DNA from: Rhodocollybia butyracea
Lineage: Eukaryota > Basidiomycota > Agaricomycetes > Agaricales > Omphalotaceae
Reading direction: 5' to 3'
DNA length: 64,000 nucleotides
Assembly: GCA_015501585.1 (NCBI GenBank)
Contig: JADNRY010000001.1
Location: forward strand, 1,240,001-1,304,000
This document shows, one piece after another, positions 1 to 10,755 of this stretch (position 1 is the first letter of the stretch; each line of letters starts with the position of its first letter). Below the pieces are notes generated by a model. The model was not told where the DNA came from and did not search any database. It was given only the letters and a program-made list of their open reading frames with translations. The translations under genes were made by a program, and so were the position numbers.

Positions 1-111
1 ATAGCGACTTCGTCCACATTTTCTTCGTGTGTTCTGCCAAATATAAAACAGTTCTATCGATACAGGACATAAAAACTACTGCTACAGAAATCCAACTGAC
101 TACGTATTACT

Positions 112-3012
112 TCATACTTCGACAACTGTATCATCTGTTGCACGTCTCTCCTTTTTGTCATTGTCATCAGTTCGGCTGAACAAAGATGACTTTCTCCATA
201 ATTCGACCACAGTTCCCATCGAACTTTTCCTAGCATTCAACTCTATCGATCGTTGCTCCGGCTCTTGGAGTCGTGGTGATTTAGAACGTATTGACCTCCA
301 GCATTGGTTTGTCATGTCTATGACTGCTTTGACAAGCATGAATGGACCAAGTATGATGTATGACAGCAACCCATGGACAAACTCCCAGAACGACTTGTCG
401 TTACCCAAGCGCTCGTCCCATGATGCGAGGGCAGCAAGACACCAAAAGCCAAGGATCGCAACAATAAGCCAGGCCCCACTCATAATCAAGCGGACGAGAA
501 TATCAGAGTTGCTATAACACATGAACGAGAAGGCGACGAGGAAGCAGATTACTCTATGAAACCAATCAATGCAAGAAGCTGCCTGAATGACATTTTGGAC
601 GTACCCCCACATTAACAAGGCATATGGAACACTGTATAGCACAGCAAGTGTGGCTATCCCTAGTTGATGACGCATCCATGATCTTAAAAATTGGGCCTAG
701 TCGTAGATAAGCACGACAAAGAGTTGAAGCTATAAAAAACATACAGCGTCGGTGGCGGTCGCTTTGGCCTTGGCACGATGCTTCCGTGCAAGTACCAAAC
801 CAAGAATAATGCTCCCAAAACTGGCTACAATAGATAGGAAGCTCGCAATTTGAGCGGGAGAGCGACCAGGTGAGCCGCTGGCATTGTCAATGGACTGTAT
901 AGCCAAAAATGCAACATTGGCATTGAGGAGCACGGTGTTCTGGAAGAACCAAAGGTCAGTAACTATCAGGGACGAGACAACCAAAGTAGCAAAACATACA
1001 AACAGAATGAGCTGCTGCCATTCTTCATTCATTGTGTTTATGAAGTCGGCCCAAGCAGCCTCGTGAAGGAGATTATCAACCCAGATTTTGTTTATTGAGC
1101 GATAATACAAGTTAGGCGCTGAGAACAAAGCTGGAGACAATACTCTCATCAACCAGGGATACGTTTCAGCTTGGTCAGGAGGATGATATATCGAACGATT
1201 GCGGTCAAGACGCGCCGACGGCGTTGAAGCGAAGTTCAAGAATCGTTGCTCCGCTGTTAGAGATTAGTATAGACACGAGATAATATTTTACACGAAACCC
1301 ACCGAAAATGTACATTAACCGAGCTAGGTGTACGTTAATATCGTTCAGAAGGGTGGATGGAAACACATACCAAACGTTGATACACCTCCGAGAGCACCAG
1401 GGTTTTCTGATACAAGTTAGTAAAAAAAACACCGTACTACATCAAGCAACTTGCTCCGAATATTGTTTGCCAGTAGCATCATGTCCTTGAGTTCTGACAG
1501 AGGATAGGGAACGGTGCTGGTATCAGAGGTCATAATATCTAAGCAGGATTAGAACCACAGCAATGAACGACGTCGCCAGAAACGAACCAGAAATATTGTA
1601 TAATAAAATATCGCGCAATTCATCGACATTTTCGAGGCTAAGTGGTAATGAATGAGGATAGAGAGAACAATGAAACCAGTATTGGGAAATGATTTCGTGC
1701 TCTGCATATAATTTAAGCATGAATGAGAATGTTGTTCAAATATTTAGCTTACGAATATGCGCCAACGAAGTGACTCCCTCCACCTCAAACCACACAGGAA
1801 ACCACTGGGCTTCGAAAGTATCCAACCAGAAGACTGAGCGAGTACAATGGTCTACAATGTAGTAGCCGCAATATAGATCTTCGTCATTCCTTTGGATATC
1901 GAAAACGATGTTGACATCAGAAGATAGTTGTATACTTTGTGAACGGATGAAATCCTCGAAATCATGGATACAACTCATAACACGGTCTCTCATCATTTCG
2001 TCCATAATGTTGGCATCTGTCCAATACTTCTTCAGTGGTATGTCAGCTTTGAATTTAAAGTCGCTCGTCAAGACATCCTACCTTTTCGCCATAGACATAG
2101 TAACAAGCACCTTCCGGATGTACTAGCTTCTTCCATCCCACTGGAATTACCTCACTGTTATTCACGTACGTCTGAAAAGAGTATGTTAAAGGAGGGATTG
2201 TGGGATAGGTGTATTCCCTGGTGCTAAGGGTATTTGGAATGAGTATAGTCAGGTAAAAGTAAGGCAATGACTGACACATAAATGCCCCGTTCATAACGAG
2301 AATGCTGGCCAGGTGATATGGCATGAAATTCACCATACTCTTGAGAGATTTCATTAAACACTTCGTTTCCTGTGTTCAGCGTGAATGGAGGTTCCTCCTG
2401 GACAGGAGAGGTGGTATGCATGGGCGCTGTATCAAATGCGTCCTCGTTTAGACCTTGATCGACAGTTATCGAAGGAATCGACAGCTGTGAGCCAGATCCC
2501 TTTGTGTAGATGCTGTGGGGCCGAGAAACAGAAAGCTGACCATGGAAACTACTGGGACGACGACCTCCATGTAAACTGTTTGGTCGGGATCCACCAAAAG
2601 CAGTTGGAATGTGAATATGGGTAGGATTTGAGCCATTTCTAACAGTCAAATGTCCCGATAAATTTGAATTCGAAACACGACGCAGGTCCACACTACTGTG
2701 TACCCTGATTTCTTGCGACGAGGCCGAAGCATTGGGACCGCTGAACGGATAAGGATGAAGGCTGCTCGTATCTGGCAAATGGCTGGCGCATACGGTGATG
2801 GACGTTGTATGGGGTATAGATATTGGCTTTGAAGAGGTATCCTGAGCACCCTGGTAATTAGAGGACAGATCGGGAGTGCTTTTTTCTACAGAGGTCCGTT
2901 TCGAACTCCTTCCACGGCGGCATATAAAAGAGTAGAGAGCTAGTACATATCGAAGTGGGGCACCATTACAGAGTTTTCGTAAAATTTTGAGGATCCATTG
3001 AAGGAGCTTCAT
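112..3012 (-). CDS. WW-domain multi-pass membrane protein (paralogue 1)
   Basis: Multi-exon gene of unknown function from an agaricomycete family that joins a WW-like module to C-terminal membrane helices. The start at 3012 opens a long exon with a basic hydrophobic N-terminus, then about 200 Ser/Pro/His-rich residues probably disordered in the cytosol. The WW-like motif (VGWKKLVHPEGACYYVY) lies near 2110-2150, followed by a conserved segment (YYIVDHCTRSVFWLD, about 1820-1870). The block ARLDRNRSIY near 1190-1215 leads into EAAWADFINTMNEEWQQ, two hydrophobic segments, and after an intron (about 683-730) further helices (LAVLYSVPYALLMWG) and a charged tail. Exons between about 1260 and 1720 are the least certain. 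The family and order match the second copy at 6843-8783. The long N-terminus is the main difference. No catalytic residues are recognisable. Confidence 0.72.
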
Positions 3013-3261
3013 GGAGATTCAGGCTAAGCCCTTATTCATGGGCGCCATTATGATGGTACTCATGGCGCGGAACAGGTGCTGAAAACACGAGGCGGAAATT
3101 CTCACGTCCGACGCGGATTGTTTTTCGGCATCGACTGTACTATGTACCCTGTACGTAGTTCTACTAGACCACTCGAGAATAACGAGGACCGAATTGCTTC
3201 TCCTCTATCGCTTTGATTTCTGCTCGTAGGATTAGTAACTTTGTTCAAACAGGCTACAAAA

Positions 3262-5631
3262 TCACCTACGAAGTGCCAAATGCTTAGAATGGAAGCGATC
3301 CATTGCCAAGTTCCCTGTATCATATGTATCCTTAAGCTCTACGCTTCTAGGACTCAAATTCAAACTTCAAAGAAGCTTACCCATCGCATACCAGAGGCCA
3401 GGAATATTCATATCTTTCCAAGATCCTAAGATTTCTCCTTCATCGGATAATCCCCAAGTTGGACTGCACTTGTCTGCGATTTCGTCACCACAAATCTTCC
3501 GAATGACCGTGCGTGCATCACCAAATCTAACGTCATAGACCCTGTCAGTGGTATAATTCTTGAAAATGCATCAACTCACCCCGTAGCGAAAACTACAACA
3601 TCTGCTGGGATCTCACTACCGTCTTCGAACTTGAGGCCCTTTTCAGTGAACGACTGCAATAAACTAGCACTCTTCAGTTTGATCTTGCCATCTACTATCA
3701 TCTGAGAAGCTCCGACATCTGGGAGATGGTTAGTACCAAAGATACCACAGAAGCCAACTCTAAATCCACAAACCCAAGTAGTACCCCCCAGCTTTAGACC
3801 AGGCTAAAAGTCCGAAACCCGAGCCATTTATTCCCATATTCAACTTGAAACCACGTTGCCTAAGTCCATCTAACAACTCCCTAAAATAAACTGAATGTCA
3901 AAGGCAGCACCCAGAAAATAAGCAAACTCACTTGTCTCTTTCAGCGATCGCAGATGTTGCGCGTTCTGCGAAACCGTGCAACATAAAGCCCAAGGGGAAC
4001 GAGGCATTAACTCTATCGGCGATATCTGTAGGTACCCCCTCGGCATAAAGATCTAGGTTAATCGTTAGTTATTTATTCCCTTGATATGGAGTAAGACAGA
4101 CTGGCGAAAAGGATATCCCAACCAGCCTTTGTGGTCATAATGTACGTGGAACTTCTTTGGTACATCGTCACATCCACTCCATTGAGATAATAATCGGACG
4201 CAATATCGTGCGCTGATGTACATGACCCGATGACTACGACTTTCTTGCCCTGATGATCTGAGGCCAAGCTGTGTTCGCTGGAATGAAGAATCTGGCCTTT
4301 GAAAGAGTCCTGTCCAGGATAGGAAGGCATATTTGGCTGATTACCACTGAGTCCAGTTGCGAACACAAGGTGTTTGATATTCTCGAAAGTACGTTCTTTT
4401 CCATTAGAAAACTTGACAGTAACGGTCCAGGTGTTCTTGGTGGCGTTACGGACACCTTTCGTGACTTCACAAGATGTCCAAACGTTTAGTTCCATGGCTT
4501 CTGCATAATATTCCAGCCATCCGGCGAGCTGTAGATAGAAGAGGTAAAATAAATGGCAGATTTATTGTGACACCAAAACCTCACCTTTGCTGATGGAGCA
4601 TAAGCTGGCCAGTTCGGAGGGAACCTGAAGAATACTCGTCCTACAAGTTGCAGCTCCTCAAAAGATATTTACTCACGGAAGATATGCCATCTGGTCATAC
4701 CCTGGTAGTTGGAAATATGAGCAACATCCCGGGGTATGGGGGGAAAAGAAACTTACAAACAGGATCGTGGAGACACAGTGCTTTGTATCGATTTCGCCAG
4801 CCGTCTCCGATACGTGGATTCTTTTCCACGACCAATGTCGAAATATCGAGCATTTTGAGTCTTGCGGCGATCTCTAAACCACCCTGGCCACCTGAGTTCA
4901 TACATAAGTAACTGAAGATGAAATCAAAGTAAGTATCCGACCTCCAACGACCAAAACGGTAGGCTCTCTGTCCTCAAATGCTATTTCACGTTCCCGCTGA
5001 GCTACCCACATACCTATACATACCGGATCAGGATCATCAGTGGGTAATGAGCGCCGGGGAGGAATACTAACCGTGATTGGGTTCAACATTGCGGAGGTGA
5101 CCAACCTTCTCCGGAAAATCCTTTAAAGACCTATCAGTATTCAACCTAGGGAACACGATACTAACGAACTTTCAAATCTTCTAGGTGAGTGAAGATACAG
5201 TTTGCCTTCCAGCTACCATCTGCTTGGGGCACCAGACGCCCGATTCCGGATGCAATACCTGTGTTGCCCACTTCGAAATCAAAAAAGAACGCGATCCAAA
5301 CAAGATCAGGATAAGGCTGCTGAAGCTGAATGGTTTCGTCTCGCAGTTTGAAACCGTGCAACTTGGACAACGATAGACGATCTTTGAGGAATTCTTTGAT
5401 CCTGTCGATTCCAACAAATGTCCTGAAGGAAAAGGTCATTGCAAGGATGTCCCTCCAATAACACTCCGACATGAACAGGCGAGTTACACCGTCAACGTCG
5501 CCATCCTTCGCGCATTTTCCGAATGAGCTGAACCAATCTGAAGCGATCTTTTTCGCGTCAGCGTTAGGTGAGAATGAGGCTCCTAGACGTTCAAGTGTGG
5601 GCAAAGGAAAACCTTTAAGATCCAATGTCAT
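3262..5631 (-). CDS. FAD-dependent monooxygenase with N-terminal NTF2-like domain
   Basis: Flavin-dependent monooxygenase of the FMO/YUCCA-like class, expected to hydroxylate or N/S-oxygenate a small molecule with NADPH and O2. The first exon (5631 to about 5165) encodes an NTF2-like domain ending in IFTHLEDLK. Small exons then give a Rossmann FAD site (VGGGQGGLEIAARL, about 4880-4985), the ARL-VVEKNPRIGDGWRNRY element and the LCLHDPV motif. A middle exon (to about 4105) carries the second nucleotide site (VVVIGSCTSAHDIASDY). The C-terminus ends in a family block (ICGDEIADKCSPTWGLSDEGE, then GNLAMDRFHSKHLALRR) with stop at 3262-3264. Every join examined kept frame, so the gene looks intact, at about 600 residues. 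It sits between two WW-domain membrane genes on the same strand. The substrate cannot be told from sequence. Confidence 0.85.
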
Positions 5632-6842
5632 CGTAGTGATGAAACGAGTGGGCAGAAGTTCTGAGGCGGAGACTAAGCTTTAATGCGTTATAAGAACAGG
5701 GTCAGCTGCTCACTAGTGAGACAATAAGCTATACGCTTTGCAGCACACGAGCCTACACGCTACTTTAGTACGTCAGGGAATCATTCCATTTGAGGGCAAA
5801 TGATATGGAATAATTGATGTCCGCCGGGTAAGTAACGGTACGTAAGTAACCGCTCTTCGTCCTTATCGATTATTCGGCAGTCACCAAATTCCTGCCGAGT
5901 TCCTGCCGAGTTCCTGGTAGATCGAGGAATTGCAGTCACAGATACAATCATCAACAGGGTAAGTAAATTCAGCGATGAGTTAGAAGGAGCTAAGGGAGAC
6001 TCCTAAGGGTAGAGGAACCTCAGGAAGTATATATACTCAGTAGTGGCGTTGGTGATTGTGTAAATTGTAAGGCCACCCCCTGACCCAGCTCTATAAGTAC
6101 ACCATCCAACCAAACAACCGTTAATGTACGTGTTCATTCAACTTCAGTGTTTAACGTTCACGTTCAGCCGTCAGTAGCCAAAACGTAGCCAATTGCCAAA
6201 CTATCGAGTCAGAATCTCAGTCAAGTTGCCAATTAAGGAGTATGTACTAATTTTCTGATGCTGTTTGATGCTTTCAGGGCGAAGCATGCGAGATTAGTAT
6301 TAGTGCGTCTACAACAGAGGGATATATGCAACAGTGTAAAGCATCTGGAGAATGGAACGGAGTAGAAGGGCTTGTATCCCGGTTCTCACTCGCGAACTTT
6401 ATCATGAGAGTTTCTGGACTCAGAGGAGTTTCCTCAATAGTACCCGAGTATTAAGTACTCCACCGAACAACTTAGTCGAGTATGGGAGACAAGTTATTCC
6501 GCTGTTTATACTTGGGAACCGCAAAAGCCACTCACAGTAAGGCAAGACTGGAAATGCAGGCTTCAAAGCCTGCCGTTAAAAGAATTGCTCACTGTCAGGA
6601 AATTCCGCCGCATATAGCCCAAAGGATAATCAAAGACGACAGCAAGTGCAAACATTCGAGCGGTGTGCCTATGATACAAAGTGTACACTATTGATACAGT
6701 TAAAGAGTACCCACTATGCCCATGAACAAACTGAAAATACACCATACAAGTTGTAGAGTCAAGGCAAGCATCTAGTTATGTTCTCCAACTGGTTCAAAAC
6801 CTTCGTACCTTCAAGAATCACGTCACGGCCGTACTAGCCACA
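5632..6842. other. Intergenic stretch with short tandem repeat and TATA-like site
   Basis: No supported coding region. It holds the promoter side of the monooxygenase, a short tandem repeat (TTCCTGCCGAG twice, 5889-5910), a TATA-like TATAAGTA near 6091 on the plus strand, and an intron-like GTATGT...TTTCAG segment at about 6240-6277. Small ORFs at 6352-6745 look random. Confidence 0.5.
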
Positions 6843-8783
6843 TTAGACCATAGCCTGCTCAGCCTTCTCTCTCCGCAACCAAGAGCTAACGTTCCACGAA
6901 GTCTGGTCGGTGGTTCGCAATAACCAAACCAGCAGTATAATGACAGACAGTCCACAGTAGGCAGCCCAGCGCACTCCGAAGATTTGGCAAAGAGCCACTA
7001 CGGCGTTCAGTGCCACCAAGCCCAAGGCCCACAACTGAAGCGCGCTTGGTAAGGCCCACGACAACGCTACGAACTGAAAGTCGTATTTTTCCGAATGGAT
7101 AGCAATGAGATGCTCATGCTGCAACGGATTTGATTAGAACGTTTTGGGGCCAAGAGAAAACAATTAACTCACTACATCATTCGCACAAGCGTCATCAGAC
7201 TCTAGTCGCTCATATCGATGAACCAGAATAGCCGAGGTGAATAGACTTGCAAATGACAGCGATGCAGAAGCTACAGCCAACATTGGCGAGCATTGAAATA
7301 AGAAGAAAAAGCCATGAAGCCTGTATAACTTGGTTATTAGTAACAAAACTAGCTGGGAACTAGCGAAAGACGTACATTATGATTGCGATAGCCTGAAAAG
7401 AACAACATCCAATGAATAACTGAAAACATGGCAGGGCGAAGGGTATATGCTTACGGTGTAGAATGATCTTCTCCAGCCTTGGATGGACCGCCGGATAAAT
7501 GGCTGCCATTGACTGAAATAGAGTAATCGATCGACGAAGAGATCATTGAGCTTCGCTAGATAAACCTCTGACGAGTTGAATGTCAAGTATCGTGCTACAG
7601 TTGAGATCCGAGAGGGCTGCGGGGAGTCGTAGAGGATAGCCTGGTCCCGGGAAAGACGGCTAGCCTCCTGTCCATAGTGCGTCTGGAATCTATTATCACC
7701 TACGGTCCGATGTAAGGAACATTCTCAGGATCGGCGAATGGTATCCGACTCACAAACTTGACTCCATAGCCGTGCTACGCGTAGTTCGGTCAGCGCGGGA
7801 AACTAGATAAAGGGTGTAGCTATGACTCACCAATAACACAGACATTGTGGCCATCGGCAGTGCTCTGTCGGGCGAGTTTGATGACTTTGATGAATTGCGT
7901 ACATTCCGCTTGTGTATAGAAAAATGTAGATGTTTGCGAAGTAATTTGATCTTTCCGTTGTAAAACGGGTCAATAGCTGTTGGGCAGATTCCAAGTACGC
8001 AAATGCATACCTGTCAGTGCGTGTGTAAAGACGGAAAGAAGTTCATCTACGCATTTGATGGAAAGTCCTCCAAGATGCATGGGGAAATGCTCAATGTGAC
8101 ACCAGTACAGGTGCTGAAGATAGATATCTATAGATCAGGTGAGTTACGGTGATACCCAGTGGAGGAAGGATGCAAAAACTTACTGAGATGAGAAGGAGAA
8201 TCGACATCTGGAATGCCTAGTTCGTCACTTTGAACTTGCTCCAACCAGAACTGAGATTGGGATGCATGGTCGACAAAGTAGTACGCGCAACCAGTGTCCT
8301 CAATCATGAGATATAGTTCAAGTGCATTCGAGATCGGAATGTTCTTTTCTTCGAGCATGGCTTCTATTGTTTTCGCCCAGTACAATACTTTGACCAGAAT
8401 TTCCGGAGAATAAAGATAAGCCTCGGTCGTGATCTGAAGTTCCGAGTTGCGATGAAAGTACAGCTGGCCTTCGGGGTGGGTATATGCAGTCCATTGAAGA
8501 GGTAGATAGTGTGGTCTAATGTTGAACGACAATTAGAACCACACGTGGAGCGCTAGGAAACAGACTAACATTGAACCTCGAACGTAGGGGTATCCGGGCA
8601 TAATTGTCATACTGTCGCATTTTGCACTAGCAAAGCAAGGTTATCAGAGTGTTTGAGCGCTTTAGGGAAGAAAACTAACAACGAGCGCTTTTCATAACGG
8701 CCGGTATCGAGAGATGTTATTGGACGAAGTTCCCCTTCTAAGTGAAGATTTGCAACCTTTTCAAGAGGTAAAGGGGAATTCAT
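6843..8783 (-). CDS. WW-domain multi-pass membrane protein (paralogue 2)
   Basis: Shorter paralogue of the gene at 112-3012. The start at 8783 gives MNSPLPLEKVANLHLEGELR. Two small introns later the WW-like segment reads YLPLQWTAYTHPEGQLYFHR (about 8450-8515), then the conserved CAYYFVDHASQSQFWLEQV. A well-conserved block (FQTHYGQEASRLSRDQAILYD, then EVYLAKLNDLFVDRLLYFSQW) lies near 7500-7705. The C-terminus has about four hydrophobic segments, for example SPMLAVASASLSFASLF near 7250 and ALQLWALGLVALNAVVAL near 7020, and ends EKAEQAMV at 6843. The join between about 7700 and 7990 is the least certain. The function is unknown. The WW-like module suggests binding of Pro-rich ligands, and the tail suggests an integral membrane protein. 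Confidence 0.72.
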
Positions 8784-9259
8784 TACTATAGATAACCGGA
8801 GGATGTCGATGAGGAATCGGGGAGCTGTTAAGAGGTGGTACTTGGTTGGTTGGTTGTCTTTATATCATGTGGCACAGCTTGTCAAATTAAATACAGCCGC
8901 ACGCCTCCGCACGCGTCAGTCGCCGTAACCGAAAGCGATACTAACTATACAGGACAGCTATCCAGAGCTATCCGCTATGCCGTGCATTTCAAAAAGCTTC
9001 GCATCGAAAAAACACCTCTAGAGAACACCAATGTATGAAATAAGATGTAGAGCATTCCACAGTAACCAAGATAGCCGCCCACTAAGCACAGCTAAGCGCT
9101 CAAATAGAGATCCGGACTTGGCACAAGCGTTTATTTCAGTCCGAGCTGGGTGGGCGGTTAGGCAATGCGCCTCTCCAAAGGCTGTTTGAGCGCCATATAC
9201 TTATAAAGTTATATTTCGGTTTTTTCAAAACGACGACTCTTTCTGACAAACTCTCTGAC
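8784..9259. other. Intergenic region, divergent promoters
   Basis: Shared upstream region of the minus-strand WW-domain gene and the plus-strand small acidic protein gene. Apart from the TATA box listed separately, nothing is recognisable. Confidence 0.5.
9202..9208 (+). promoter_or_regulatory. TATA box of the small acidic protein gene
   Basis: TATAAAG lies 52 bases upstream of the ATG at 9260, a normal distance for a fungal core promoter. It supports that gene and that start. Confidence 0.5.
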
Positions 9260-9674
9260 ATGTCTACAACCAACACCGATGCCGACGTTCCCAAAAGGTG
9301 ACTTTATCCGAGTCCGTGTTAAATATGACTACAAACTCATTATCACTATTAGGGAGCAACTGTCTCTGGAGCAGCTCGAGGCCGAGTCTGCAGCTGCGGC
9401 TGGCAGTACCGGAAAGGATTCTTCACCTGCAGATAGTACCGAATTTACTATCGATAGGCAGGTTCCGGATAAGCCATCTGAACCTGAAAGTGGGTTAGAT
9501 CAAGATGATGAAGAAGACAACGGTTGGGATTCGGACAAGGAACCTGTAGCGCCAGAGTCAGTTGTCTATGCCCATATCATGTCGATCTTGCATTCTAATT
9601 ATTCACATAGACAACGTCCTCGTGGAGGTGTTAAGCGTCCTGTTGTTGCTGTTATCAAACCTCGTCCGAAATAA
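9260..9674 (+). CDS. Small acidic protein of unknown function
   Basis: The likely start is the ATG at 9260, giving MSTTNTDADVPKR. A 55 bp intron (9298-9352, GTGACT...TTAG) joins it in frame to EQLSLEQLEAESAAAAG. Without splicing that frame stops at once, while an unspliced ORF from 9279 would also read through. The spliced product is about 119 residues: an acidic, Ser/Pro-rich middle (SGLDQDDEEDNGWDSDKE) and a basic C-terminus rich in Arg, Lys and Pro ending KPRPK. A TATA box precedes it. I do not recognise a family. The charge pattern suggests a disordered, perhaps nucleic-acid- or protein-binding peptide, but that is a guess. Confidence 0.5.
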
Positions 9675-10755
9675 CCAAGCGGTTGTTTCCAAGCATTTCT
9701 TTTGAAATATCTACATCGTATCTTTCAACTTACCAAAGTACTTAATATACCAATTCTCTCTCAATGGGCGCCCTTTATAATTCAAACAATGGCAGATTTT
9801 GCCTTATCCATCCTCCCGATCCCGTGTCTCACATCTTTCCTGGCTAGAGTCTATGACCCGTGGCCCAAATACCTCAGCGCTATCTTGATACTCATCAGTG
9901 GTTCTACGGGTTTTCAACGCCCATTGATGTCCTAGGATTTAGACAGCACCAACGCTTGGAGAATTGAATCTAGGCAATCCGATATCGATCATGAATGCAG
10001 ACCCCATACAGCACTTCCCGTATTTACGTCTAAATCGTGAGTCGAAAGGAAGTCGAAAGGAGTCGAGAGGAAGAATCATAAGACAACTCTGAGGATCGTC
10101 TCTCATGCATTTTTGTGGGCAGTGCGTGTGGAGGCTAGGTGCATCGATTTTCACACCTGGAAGTACAGTGGCTCCAGCTAGAGTTTGAGCCACTGAACCT
10201 TTTTTACGCCAATGAAACCATTCATATCTTTCTTCAACACTAAATACGTACACCAAAATACGAGCCATATAGTTTTGGATATTCCTGAAGCGTACTGATC
10301 ATATGAGATTCATCTCCTTTTCGTTCGAGGGTGAAGATACAATCGCGCAGCCTTTAGTTTAAGCGCGACCAGAATTAGCCAGAGCTTGATTCGAGAAGGA
10401 GCTATACAAGAACCACAGGGGTTGATGATCCAACATGCTCGGAGTATGCTGTACAAAAGTAATCTGGCTAGGCAGGATTCTCGGAGCGTCTAGGTACGAG
10501 TAGCAAAGAGGGCTTGATACTTGAGAGCATTTTGCTGGTCCAAGCTTGATTCAAAGCAGTACTCTTATTTCCCGACCTAGACTGTAGAAATGATCGACAT
10601 AGTCTTCGACTTGGAGAGTTGGAAGTGGTTCAGGGTGAAATAGTCGAGGAACGAGCGCCAAAAGCGCTTAAACTATTCACACGCTGGAAGTCACGTTTCT
10701 CCACGTCTCTCTCGCTCGCCAATTCTTCGCGAGTTCGTTATATTAGTTGCCCAGC
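9675..10755. other. Intergenic region upstream of coatomer alpha
   Basis: No supported gene. A minus-strand reading frame at 9939-10268 has no recognisable content. The last few hundred bases presumably hold the promoter of the coatomer gene. Confidence 0.45.
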
